Origin: Parietichytrium sp. I65-24A
Lineage: Eukaryota > Sar > Bigyra > Thraustochytrida > Thraustochytriidae
Direction of reading: 5' to 3'
DNA length: 64,000 nucleotides
NCBI GenBank assembly: GCA_012862575.1
Contig: BLSF01000068.1
Coordinates: forward strand, 1 to 64,000
Below, piece after piece: positions 8,849 to 18,900 of this stretch. The notes under the pieces were generated by a model, which was given only the letters and a program-made list of their open reading frames with translations, made no database searches and was not told where the DNA came from. The position numbers and the translations under genes are program-made. Position 1 is the first letter of the stretch. Each line of letters begins with the position of its first letter.

Positions 8849-10210
8849 CTAGAGCCATGGCTTACTCTCCTCTAGCTTGCGAGATTCCCTTGATCGCATG
8901 TGTGGCAAGCTCCGTCTCTCAACAACCAGTCTGCTGAGATACATCGCCACGACGCCAGCCAAGAAATAGAACACAGGCCTCCACATCTCATGGGAGACAA
9001 ACGACCTCAGATTGTCTGCGCCGCCGAAAGCTAGTGGTACGTCGTCATGTCGCGGGCCTACTTCCACAACAGGGCAAAAATCAGTCATGCTTGCCGGGCA
9101 CTTTCGAACCACGTGAAGAGTCGAGTTTACTCTTGTATAGTTGTTATCAACTACAAACGTTTCTCCGCTGTACGGCTCTGCGTCCTCGCTGGCCAAGAAT
9201 AGTGCGAGCGAGCCGAGCTGCCTTGGGTCGATGGGCGGCCATAAGTGCTTTCCGTATTTAAGGGGCAACCTAGGGTCGGACACGCGCTCGTCCGGACAAG
9301 GGCATCCATACCCAGTTCCGCCCCATGCACAGGTGCCGTCATGGATGATGGCCGAATGATTGTTCTTGTCATAGCACTGGTACATTTGCAAATCATCCAC
9401 GTTGACTAAGGACCCATCTTTGCCAATCTTTGTTCCGCGGATCTGGTTCCATGTCATCGGGGTGTTGACCAGACCAGGCGCAATAACGTACGAGCGTAGT
9501 TCCCCGGCATACATGGCCGCAATAGACCGCGATAGCTGAATGATCCCGCTCTTGGAGATCCCGTACATGGCGCAGCCAGGGCAAGGCGTAAGGCCTTCCT
9601 CTGAAGACAGGGTGATCATGACACGATCCGGTGAGTTACTAGGTCTGCCTTGTTCGTTAGTGGCAAGGCGCCAAAATCGAGTTGCCTCCGCTGTTACAAA
9701 AATCGCGCCGTACAAATTATTCATTATCGCATCAAATTTGGACCCAAATACTTCATTCGGGACCTCCCCAAGACCTACGCCGATGAAGCCCGCATGCCCT
9801 GCCGTGTTCATCACAATGTCCAGCTGGCCGCCGAACAGTTCATCAATATGCTTGAACGCCGAGCGCACCTGTGTGCGAACTGAAACGTCAGCGATGATCG
9901 CCTCTGCGGCTGGCGCAACAGGAGTTTTTTTTTTACTGCTGCAATGACTTTGATCCAGCTTTCGCAGCTCTTGCAGCGCTAGCTCTACCTGCAAGTAATT
10001 CCGAGCCACGATGACCACCTTTGCGCATTCTTGCACAAACATAGCAGCCGAGGCGAAGCCAATGCCGGACGATCCGCCGAACACCGCCACATACTTGCCA
10101 TCAAATCTATCGCCGCTGTAAGCCTTGTCCACAAAGCTCAGCGTATCCGGCAGCTCTGCCGTCTCCGCGCCCAGCAGCTGCGCGGGGAGCTCCACCACTC
10201 TGGCGCCCAT
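8849..10210 (-). CDS. Short-chain dehydrogenase/reductase with C-terminal membrane helix
   Basis: A 453-residue classical SDR, an NAD(P)-dependent oxidoreductase. The Rossmann core starts near residue 38 (KYVAVFGGSSGIGFASA, the TGxxxGIG-type motif with GGSSGIG). MNTAGH stands for the NNAG motif. A Ser in TLSSEEG and the YGISK pair (YxxxK) supply the catalytic residues, and APGLVNTPM is the usual PG turn. Two insertions lengthen it beyond the family's roughly 250 residues: about 20 residues with a KKK/APAA stretch near 95, and about 90 residues after PMTWNQ that contain several cysteines (CYDKNN, CAWGGTGYGCPC). A hydrophobic helix near 405-425 (FYFLAGVVAMYLSRLVV) followed by basic residues suggests a membrane anchor. 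It is codirectional with the MCAT gene upstream, so it could serve a shared acyl pathway, but that is inference. The substrate cannot be told. Confidence 0.88.
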   Translation of the reverse strand: MGARVVELPAQLLGAETAELPDTLSFVDKAYSGDRFDGKYVAVFGGSSGIGFASAAMFVQECAKVVIVARNYLQVELALQELRKLDQSHCSSKKKTPVAPAAEAIIADVSVRTQVRSAFKHIDELFGGQLDIVMNTAGHAGFIGVGLGEVPNEVFGSKFDAIMNNLYGAIFVTAEATRFWRLATNEQGRPSNSPDRVMITLSSEEGLTPCPGCAMYGISKSGIIQLSRSIAAMYAGELRSYVIAPGLVNTPMTWNQIRGTKIGKDGSLVNVDDLQMYQCYDKNNHSAIIHDGTCAWGGTGYGCPCPDERVSDPRLPLKYGKHLWPPIDPRQLGSLALFLASEDAEPYSGETFVVDNNYTRVNSTLHVVRKCPASMTDFCPVVEVGPRHDDVPLAFGGADNLRSFVSHEMWRPVFYFLAGVVAMYLSRLVVERRSLPHMRSRESRKLEESKPWL

Positions 10211-10960
10211 TCCCAGCTCTCGCTTTTCTTATATTCGCAAGTATACGAAGCCCCTTTCAGACGGAGGACACTTTCCACGTTAGCAAGCTGCCTGACTCTT
10301 CCCTTTGACGCTGGGCCGGTATTGGTAGTGGTATTGCACCGTGTTCGATTCCGCACAGTGACGGCAACCAACCCGCCCGTCCCAAACTGCTACAACAGCA
10401 AGGAAGCTCCGAATTTGGCGCAAGTATACAAATAATATCTTTACGTTTCAATTACGAGAATCTTAGCTCGGCGACTGTTAGCTTCACACCACACACCAGA
10501 TGGGTCTTTTAAGAGACCGACCTTTGACATTTGTTCACTACATGCGAAAGTCACAGCGCCATGGCTGCTTCGATCATGATTCGGAAGGGCGAGACCAGGC
10601 AGGAGCTAGAGGCGTGGAGAGAGCTGGACGATGCTTGTGGAATTTGACCATTGCGTGATGGCCAACGGAATCGTCAGAGACCACCTTGGTCGAGGCTACT
10701 TGCGATGAATGTCGGCGGCAGAAGGTGCAACGAAAGATCGGTGTTGGTGATGACCAGGATCCATGCCCGTGATGCGCGTGTCCTGGGCCAAGACTTGAGA
10801 TATGTTTTTCAAGTCTTTCAGGCCAAAGAGCTTCAATGATGTGATTGATCAGAGCAGTTTCAATGTGTGGCGCGGGATTCCATGCACAAAAGGGCGCGGG
10901 CCTCCGATGGAAGGGGGCGCTCCTAAAGTGTAGCGTAAAGTGAAAGTCGCGCAATGAAGG
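10211..10960. other. Spacer between SDR and MCAT genes; possible decayed ORF
   Basis: Mostly non-coding. On the plus strand, two short overlapping frames between 10561 and 10839 (MAASIMIRKGETRQELEAW; MLVEFDHCVMANGIVRDH; later LVMTRIHARDARVLGQDL) have some protein character. They could be the remains of a small alpha+beta protein broken by frameshifts. The match is too weak to call a gene. Confidence 0.3.
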
Positions 10961-11869
10961 TTAGACCAGCTCAAGGGCGACGCCGGAGTCTGGGGCAGTT
11001 CGAGAGAGCATGGAGTTAATTTGGCTCACCTTGCCAACCTCAAAGAGATGCTTGGGTCTCTCATCCGAAGCGATTGTGGCAAGTATCTGCTCCCATTGGA
11101 CCGTGGTCACAACCTGCTCAGCAAGAATGCCTAAGACATCGGCATCGGAAGGGTACGGTGTGCCAGTGGTGTTGGCAAGAACAATGTTGTTCTCAAAGCC
11201 TCGGGAAGGATTTACTACTCCGCGCAAGTTTTCGATGGCTTGACTCGCAGGCTTCATTGCCAGAGTGTGAAATGCACCGTTCAACTCCGTCCTCATCACG
11301 GCCTTCTCCGCAATTTCTGGGACCCAGTTCACCTGTTGGAGCTCCTCTTTTGAACCGGCAATCACTCGACACCCCGGGAAGAGCTTACTCGCTATCTGGC
11401 ACGGAATCTTGCTATCGTCTGCAACGCCCATCAATGTCATCATTGCTCCACGCGCACCGGTGTCGCATGCAGCCTGCATTGCCTTCGCCCGCGCTTTGAC
11501 AACCCGGAAGCCGTCCTCAATGGTGAGTTTGCCCGTGGCAATGAGAGCTGTGATCTCCCCGACCGAGAACCCCGCACAGACGATTTGCACGTTCGGATTC
11601 TGGAAGAGATCTGGCCTGCTCTCTCGCAGACTCTCGAATCCATCGAGACCTGCGGCAACGATTGCGAGCTGCGAAAACTCAGTTAGCTTGAGCTGCCTTT
11701 CCGTGACCCTTGACACGTCCAAGCCAAACACCTTTCGCGCGGCGTCAGCAACTGATCTGCTCCTGATCGGATCTCTGCACAGCCACGACACATCGCTCCC
11801 TTGCCCTTGGAACACCACGTACACCACGCTTTTGATCTCGCTCTCGCTCTCTGCCTGCCCGCCTCCCAT
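10961..11869 (-). CDS. MCAT: Malonyl-CoA:acyl-carrier-protein transacylase (mitochondrial MCAT type)
   Basis: A 302-residue protein. The first ATG in frame is at 11869; the frame is open four codons further, with no ATG. It transfers malonyl from CoA to the phosphopantetheine of an acyl carrier protein. Visible features are the GQGS oxyanion motif; the nucleophile elbow AGFSVGE, with Phe in place of the usual His as in animal mitochondrial MCAT; VVKARAKAMQ, whose Arg binds the malonyl carboxylate; LFPGCRVIAG; and NGAFHTLAMKPA with the catalytic His. Length fits FabD/MCAT enzymes. No mitochondrial presequence is visible (MGGGQAESESEI is acidic), so either a 5' exon is missed or the enzyme is cytosolic. 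Its place next to a PKS that lacks an extender AT makes trans service to that PKS plausible. The housekeeping role in type II fatty acid synthesis is equally possible. Confidence 0.9.
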   Translation of the reverse strand: MGGGQAESESEIKSVVYVVFQGQGSDVSWLCRDPIRSRSVADAARKVFGLDVSRVTERQLKLTEFSQLAIVAAGLDGFESLRESRPDLFQNPNVQIVCAGFSVGEITALIATGKLTIEDGFRVVKARAKAMQAACDTGARGAMMTLMGVADDSKIPCQIASKLFPGCRVIAGSKEELQQVNWVPEIAEKAVMRTELNGAFHTLAMKPASQAIENLRGVVNPSRGFENNIVLANTTGTPYPSDADVLGILAEQVVTTVQWEQILATIASDERPKHLFEVGKVSQINSMLSRTAPDSGVALELV

Positions 11870-11992
11870 CTTCCCACTCACTCACTCAATCCTTCAAGTC
11901 ACCCCGGGCCTTCCGACTTTGCAACGTACTCCTCCCAATCAAAATCAATTCCTTCTTCTTTCTTTGTGCAAAACAACACCAACAACAACAAT

Positions 11993-12047
11993 CATCACCC
12001 CACCTTCCGATAGGGTTTGTTTACGCTCTCACTTCGTGGCTTCACTT
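11993..12047 (-). promoter_or_regulatory. 55-bp shared upstream element, copy 2
   Basis: The reverse complement of this segment matches 1641-1695 at 52 of 55 positions with no gap. It lies 123 nt upstream of the MCAT start codon and points the same way relative to its gene as copy 1 does. Flanking DNA is unrelated, so the match is not a recent large duplication. Confidence 0.6.
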
Positions 12048-12360
12048 GAACAATCATACTGTCATAATTTTCATCAAGAGGATGACGCTCGTAGGATGGT
12101 TAGTGAGCCCGAGCGTAAGAGCTTTCGGAGAGCGCCAGCTGTGCATCGCAGGTGGACATCGTGGAGGGCGTTTGCAGGAGGTATCGTGCAAGCATTCAGC
12201 GAGGCTTAAGGGGGACGCCGGGAGTATGCACTGCTAGCTGTGAAAGATGATGTCAGCAGATTTCACTCGAGGAGCTGCGCCTTTTCAGAGTCAGATTATG
12301 TCAGGCCCATGACTTACTTTCATCGCGCCACCAGTCCAGTACCAAGTACCCCATAACCCG

Positions 12361-12371
12361 GTACTCAGTAC
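12361..12371. promoter_or_regulatory. GTACTSAGTAC motif, copy 4
   Basis: GTACTCAGTAC about 490 nt upstream of the MCAT start, in the divergent region shared with the PKS. Confidence 0.45.
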
Positions 12372-12797
12372 ACGGGGTTAGCTATCATCGGTCTTCGATC
12401 TGGTCAAGGATCTCTTGCCTTGCAGCAAAATTTTGTGATCTTCAAGCGCGTTCATTAGGAGTGTGTGTCATACCACAACCACCACCACAACCACAACGCG
12501 AGATGCGTCTTAATGTTTGAGGTAAGCTTGGTGGTACGCGAGTACCTTCTCCTCCTATCTCCTTCTGCCCAAGATTTCTTGCTGCCACTCGTTCGCGCTC
12601 GTCGCTTGCGTTGCGAGTCGTTGCGTTTGCGAGTCGATGTTCGGATTGAATGTTGTCCATGTTCTGAATGAAGGAATGCAGAAGCTCAAGCTCAACAAGC
12701 TTCTTGCCCGAGCGATTTGCTGTGAAGCAACTGAGAATGCGGAGTTGCCCGACTATTCTCGGACGCAAATTCGAAGAGGATCCAAAAATAGCAAGAC

Positions 12798-13448
12798 TCA
12801 CAACTCTCCGAAGTCATTGAATGGAAAGTTTGGAACAAATGTCAGGATGTTCTCTTTTTCACACTTCGTGAGAGAGTGCTCATCGAATGTACCACCTTGT
12901 GAAGTGAGCATGAGCTGGCGTGCGTCGATGGAGTCTCTGTGCTCTCTGTGCGCAAACAAGAAAGGAGATGCTAAGTCGTATTGGTGCTGGTCGGACCACT
13001 TGTGTGCGTTCCAGAACTCCCCGGGAGTGAGCGTGACAGAGTTGCAATGAAGAGCAGTCCCAGATTGAAAGGCCCACGAGCTCCAGGGGGGCGCCAGTAC
13101 CAGCGCAAAGTCTCTTTGATGGCGCTGCAATGCGCTGGCTTTTGAGCGCACTGCATTGGACGGCACTGAGAGGGGGTTTCGGTTTTGAGTAACTTGGTGG
13201 TAAACGTCCCGCCGCTCCCAGCTCCCGGTCAGCGTTTTCATGACGTTGATCATTTCAACCACGATGTGACACAAGCCGACACGCATTGGCACCGACAGTG
13301 AGTAATTGTGGTGAATGACTCGAACTGGGACGACATAAGAGCGAGAGAGTGAGGCAAAGAGAGAGTGAGTTTCAGACTCATTATCGAGGTCGTTTGCTTC
13401 TTTTTCCCGCACATTCCTCTGTAAACTCTTAGGTTCCCATTTCACCAT
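12798..13448 (-). CDS. Doubtful 216-residue ORF
   Basis: An ATG-initiated frame of 216 residues in otherwise non-coding DNA. The C-terminal half has mixed composition (FWNAHKWSDQHQYDLASPFL, then KCEKENILTFVPNFPFND), which is unlike simple-repeat translation. No domain, signal peptide or membrane helix was recognised, and there is no family match. It lies between MCAT and the PKS, so if real it could belong to that block. A chance ORF is about as likely. Confidence 0.28.
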   Translation of the reverse strand: MVKWEPKSLQRNVREKEANDLDNESETHSLFASLSRSYVVPVRVIHHNYSLSVPMRVGLCHIVVEMINVMKTLTGSWERRDVYHQVTQNRNPLSVPSNAVRSKASALQRHQRDFALVLAPPWSSWAFQSGTALHCNSVTLTPGEFWNAHKWSDQHQYDLASPFLFAHREHRDSIDARQLMLTSQGGTFDEHSLTKCEKENILTFVPNFPFNDFGEL

Positions 13449-14980
13449 TTACAATCACGCCAAGCACAGCAGTACAGTGTACTGTAGCACACGTCGAGAA
13501 GCGCCAGCGACACCAGCGACGGACGAAAAGATGAATCTCCGTGTGCCACCTACTTAGCAGATAAAGTGTAAGTTCATATACATACCGAGTTGGCAGTGAA
13601 AAAGTGAAATGGAGGAGAGTGAGGTGAAATCGACGCGACCACGGCGACGAGACTGGTTTGTCTGGTAATATAGCCATGTTTAGCCCGCCGGCGCACCGCA
13701 GAGACCCGCAGAGGTTGATGTGATCGCTTGGGCATAAACAGCCGTAGAGAAAAGTTTGCGGACCAGGGCGGCACGATGCGCCAGCGATACGAGTACTGAC
13801 TAGTCAAGGCTACAAACCGTGTCACCGCCAAAAACGTCGCAAAAGATCCGTGCCAGGGGTGCGAATAGGATCTGCGCGAATCGCAAACTCACACGAGCTA
13901 AAAGTGTACCAAGTTTGTAGTGACATATGACATCTCATATGAGTGTTAGCAACAAAAGATTCAAAGGATTTTCATTCTGTCAAAGCGACGACAACGCCGT
14001 AGGATGCAGTTCGATCTGGCTTGTCCGGCTCGGAGTCTGATTGGCCACCGAACGCCTTTCAAAGTTGCGCTCTTTGCACTCTGGAAGCTCCGGAGATCTT
14101 TGCAAAGCCTCTCCACCTCTCCGCCTCTCGAACCACGTGTCCATCGTTGTTTGACTGTGATTTTCATTGAACAACTAATCACATCTAATCACCAGGGATC
14201 CTCCCGCAAAAGGAGCAATAGGCCTCGCACTCATGAACTTGATGTTTTAGTTAGTCTGTCTAATCCGGACTGATTTATCACTATAAAAGTTGACTTGAAG
14301 TACCTAGCAACTATGTGGGTCCGTCCGTCCGTCGACGCAGTTTAGAGCCACTCTATCACTGCACGATAAAGCGTTCAAATCTCCCTAGCCTCAGCGGTAG
14401 AGTACCTTCCCAAAGATCCGGATTTCCGGCACTTTCATTCTTCTTTTCTTCATTCTTCTTTTTTTTTCTTTTTTCGTGCATACAAAGCAAGAATGAACAA
14501 ATGAGTGATTGAATGAATGAAGTCCTGGAAGATCAATTCGAGTTTCCGCGAGTTGAGGAACGAAGGACGTACTGGCACAACTTTATTGAAAATGGCGCTG
14601 CACAATTTAATTTGAACTTATTTCGCAGGGGGGAAAAGGCGAGCCTCATTTCATTTCCATTTTTCAATTGAATTTCAAAGAACATGTATTCATTGAGCTG
14701 TGAATTCTTCTCCTGCTTTCGTTACTTTTTAAAGGCAAAGAACAATCTATATTTTTCACAGTCTATTGCATTCATTACCTTACACTTGCAGCTTCGAAAA
14801 AGAACAAAATTCACAGCGAAAAATCCAAACGATGAAAGAACCGCACGCGAGAGAGAGAAGCCCTTGCTTTTTGTCTCCTGAACTGCTTTACCGGTCAAAA
14901 CCAAACAAAAACCAAACAAAAAGAAAGGAGAGTGCGCCCAATTCGCGAGAACTGAGTCGGGAGCCGAAGCACTGGCGTGA

Positions 14981-14991
14981 GTACTGAGTAC
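14981..14991. promoter_or_regulatory. GTACTSAGTAC motif, copy 5
   Basis: GTACTGAGTAC followed by CTGTGA, the same six bases that follow the pair at 15107-15124. It lies about 915 nt before the PKS start. Confidence 0.45.
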
Positions 14992-15106
14992 CTGTGAGAG
15001 CCCAAGATGCCTTCTTGCTGCGGATTGCAGCAGCAGACAGTTGGCAATTGGCGGAGGAAATGAGTGGTGCAGTGGCGAGTGAGTGAATGTCTGGTACTGA
15101 CGGTGA

Positions 15107-15124
15107 GTACTCAGTACTCAGTAC
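15107..15124. promoter_or_regulatory. GTACTSAGTAC motif, overlapping pair (copies 6 and 7)
   Basis: Two GTACTCAGTAC units at 15107-15117 and 15114-15124 share four bases. CTGTGA follows, as after copy 5. About 780 nt before the PKS start. Confidence 0.5.
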
Positions 15125-15657
15125 CTGTGACAGGTCGAAAGAGACGAGGAAGACGAACCAAGTTAGAACACATTTGGAAACACACATAATCAAACGCACA
15201 CGCTCTCTGTCTCTGCCTGCGAAGATCTGCGAAGTCTCCTTTCTGCACTTGCTGCGCCAGGGAGCGTCGTGCCGAGGAGGAGGAGGAGAAAGTTGAAAGA
15301 GAGCCACGGCGCACTTCGAGAGAGAGAGAATCTATCCGCTTGCTGACGTCAGTTCCGAGTGCGACTAGTGCGACGGAGACAGCAGCGTCAGAGGAGCGTA
15401 GCGTAGGATGTGCACTCGCGCACCTAGGCTTTGGCTTGGGACCTCTTTGCCTCTGGTGGCTTTGCAATGCAAGCGCTAAGTACTCATTGCATAGCACACC
15501 TCGTTCCTTTCTTTTGCGCAGACAGACGGAGATAGAGACACAGAGAGGGAAGAAAGATGCAAGAAAACCAAGTGTTCCGACACCGCGACTGCCCTGAACC
15601 ACTGACAGTGTGAGCACCGTGACCTGAATTATCCTGAATTAGTCATTGGTCAGGACG

Positions 15658-15668
15658 GTACTCAGTAC
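15658..15668. promoter_or_regulatory. GTACTSAGTAC motif, copy 8
   Basis: GTACTCAGTAC, continuing into TCAGTTAG, about 240 nt upstream of the PKS start codon. It is the copy closest to a large gene and the best placed to act in a promoter. Confidence 0.5.
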
Positions 15669-15905
15669 TCAGTTAGCTCAGCTGGTGTGGAGTGAAAGAG
15701 AGAGAGAGATGGTGAGGCAGACCCTTATCTAAGGATAAGTCTCTTGGTGAAGTTGGAGCTTTCGTTGCGAGCACATCGAAGAGGAGAGCGTTGTGGAGAG
15801 CTCAGATCATCCGTCGTTGAAGGAGGTCAGTTGCGTGGTTGCGAAGTCAAGACAAAGGAGTGAAGGAAGGGGGGATAACAAGGAAGAAAAAGAAAGAAAG
15901 AAAAA

Positions 15906-18900
15906 ATGCTTGCGCTTGTCTTTTCCGGAGTTGGCTCCGTCGGGAACAAGTCGACGGCGCTTCGTCCGTTGATTGAGTCATTGGCGTTCTACTCTGTGGC
16001 TCAAGACATCCTGGCGCAAGAGCATGGCTTCGATCTCGATGAGATGTGGGGCCGTGTCTCTGCATTGAATGAGAGCGAGGCCCCGGAGAGCGCTGTAGAT
16101 GAGGCCTTGGTCCAATTCATGGTTCAGCTTGCTGGAGCTCGCGTCGTGGAGTCCGCCGTCGGAGAGGAGACCCCAATCGTTGCTGTCGGTCACAGCATTG
16201 GTGAGATTGCCGCAGCGGTTCACGCCGGGTACCTCTCGCTTCAGGACGGAATCAAGGTCGCCGTATCACTTGGCACGGTGACAAACAAAATTCAGGGTGG
16301 CGCGCTTTGGTATGGCCCGCTCACGGAGGAAAGTAAGAATTTGGCGAGCGTCAACTTTAAGGACGCGGAAGGAAACCTAATCGGTGCCACAGCAGTGCTC
16401 AACCCTGCTGACGAGGCCCCTAGTGCAACCCACAAGAAGGTCCGCACCAACTTTGCTTGGCATCATAGCGCCTACCAGGAGTTTGCATCCACTTTGGAAT
16501 CACTCTTGAGTGCAAAGTTGGGCAAGGAGTCCGCTAAACGTCTCCCACTTCTCCTTTCCTCTCTTGGAGCGGCGGCCAACCACGAGACTGTGTTGGACGC
16601 AGCGCATTGGGTGCGTTGGATCCAGAACCACGTCGATTTGCGCCAGACCCTTGCATCGCTCGGTTCTGCGTTTGATGTCACTCAGGTCGTGGAGCTTTCC
16701 GCGTCCCCGCTTCTTGCCGGTGCGTTGCGCTCTTCTGTAAAGAGCGCAGAGTATCTTGCGCTATTCAGCCGCGAGAGTGTGCTCAACATGGAATCTCGCG
16801 ACCGCGTACTTGTTGCAGCAAACTCAGCAGCACTCGAAGCGGAGATTCGCTCTGCTGTTGGCACGCTTGGTGAGGCTCTTGACCTTAACAAGACCTGGAC
16901 CGACAACGGCCTGGACAGCGTCAGTCTCGTAGCTACGGCAGCGAAGCTTGCAAAGTCTGGGGCGTTCCCGCTCTTGCAGCCACAAGACTTGTACCGCTTT
17001 GTCACTCCGCTCAACCTTATCAGCGGATTTGCACGCCAGGCGTCCGATTCTACTCCTGCGCCTGCGCGTAACATTGCTCAGGGAGGAGACCGCAAGTCTG
17101 TCGTGGTTCGTGCCATGAGCTGCCTGTTGCCAGGGAATCTCAACACCGCGAGGCAGCTCTTTGCGTTTACGAGCTCTCAAGGTGACGCTGTGCACTGCGA
17201 AACAGGATTTGACCAGGGCAAGCAACCTGCTGGATATCTCAGCGAGATTTCGATCGAGTTTGCCAAGTTTGGCCTCTCTAAGAGTCAGGTTCGCACCATG
17301 GACCCTCAGCAGGCTCTGGTTCTCAACTGTGTGGACAAGCTCATGGAGGAGCATAACATTATGCAGCTCCCAGCACGTACTGGAGTCTACATCGGGGCAT
17401 GGAACCAGGAGTTTGAGGGCGACCGCACTTCTGTCTTTTACCCTACCGGGACGAACCCAAGTCTCATTGCTGCTCAGGTGAGTCACGTATACCGTCTTCA
17501 CGGCCCTTCCAAGGTAGTGAACTCTGCTTGCGCATCTTCGCTGGAGGCAGTGCTCGAGGCCTTTCGCGATGTCCAAAGTGGCAAGGTGGACTGTGCGATT
17601 GCTGGCGGAGTCAACCTCCTCTGGGATCCTGAGTTCTCCAGCTGCATGACCCAATCCGGGTTTCTGGGCAAGGGCGGCCGCTGCAGAACCTTCGACTGCC
17701 ACGCTGATGGGTATGTCCGTGCTGAGGGCTGCGGGCTCGTGCTGCTTATGCGCAAGGAGGATTGCGAAGATGGTGCAGGATTTTACGCTGAAATCCTTGG
17801 AGGAGCTTCCAATCACAACGGTGGCCGTTCGGCTAGCATCACTGCACCGAGCCCGATTGCCCAAGAAGAGTGTATTCTGGAAGCGCTTAGGGATGCTCAG
17901 CTTCGTCCTGACCAAGTTGACTACCTCGAGTGCCACGGAACTGGCACTAAAATTGGCGATCCTATCGAGTACAGCGCTCTTGCAAAGACCGTCGGCAAGG
18001 ACCGGAAATCTGACACCCCTTGCTACTTGGCAAGTGTGAAGAGCAATATTGGGCATCTAGAATCTGCTGCTGGAGTTGCCGGGCTAATTCACGCTGCCAT
18101 GGTGCTCGAAATGGGAACCGTCCCTCTCATGGGCAACTTTACTTCCGCCAACCCGTTGCTACAAGTATGTGACGGACTTGCCCTGGGCACCACTGGCAAC
18201 ATCACGTCAAAGAACCTCAATGTGGCGGGTATCTCTTCGTTTGGCTTCGGCGGAAGCAACGTTCATCTCATCATTAAGCGAGGTGAGAACGTTCCTGTGG
18301 TCAAGCCGCTCGCCGCGACTCTTAATCGTGAGGAGTTGCATATCTTCGACCGGTCCAGGCCTGAGGTCGCCCCGGGAGCAGCTCGGAAGCAAAAGTTGGC
18401 AGTTCAATACGGCGCAGACTCAAGCACCGAGGAGGTGCGCACCTATGCTGCCCCACAGGCCCAGCGAAAAACTACTGGGTCGCAGTCTGCTTTCTGGAAT
18501 GTGGTCCGGTCCGTGGCTGGAGAAGTTCAGCCAGGTGATGGAATTCTTCGAAGCGGACTTGACTCGCTTGGCCTCACCGAACTGTTTTTGCAGATTGAGC
18601 AGAAGCTTGACGTCCCTGCAAGTGACCTAAGCAAGTTTCTCGGTGGCAGCTTCAAGTGGCAAGACCTTGCAAATCAGTGCATTACAGCAGACGCATTTGA
18701 GGCAGAGCCGGAGCCTGTCCTAGTGGAGAGTCCAAAAGCAGTCAAACCTGTCGTCAAAGTACAGCAGGCAAGCGCCCCAGCATCCGAGAGAGAGGACCGC
18801 TCCTTGGCTTACTTCACCTGGGCAAAGCCTCGATTTCAAGGAATCCGCACCACGCATGTCGGTTCTCTCCCGCGCCCTCGCGACAAGGAGGAGCAGTACA

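Larger units (their letters stand above)
11870..15905. other. Four-kilobase divergent region between MCAT and the PKS
   Basis: Holds the second 55-bp element, five of the eight exact GTACTSAGTAC motifs, one doubtful ORF (12798-13448), AT-rich DNA with T-tracts around 14440-14900, and short GA tracts just before the PKS start. Nothing else is supported. Confidence 0.55.

Noticed and set aside
10574-10954. 126-codon minus ORF between SDR and MCAT
   Set aside because: Composition is His/Pro/Ser-biased toward its end and the opposite strand has slightly better protein character. Neither is convincing.
14386-14404. tRNA D-arm-like TAGCCTCAGCGGTAGAGTA
   Set aside because: No B box (GGTTCGA-type) or acceptor stem pairing follows at tRNA distance. 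A similar TTAGCTCAGCTGGT at 15671-15684 fails the same test.
15111-15617. 168-codon minus ORF in the PKS upstream region
   Set aside because: Overlaps motif repeats, is composition-biased and matches nothing recognisable.
16824-18056. 410-codon antisense ORF within the PKS
   Set aside because: Mirrors the third-position bias of the sense gene and has no protein character. The sense strand has intact KS and ACP motifs.
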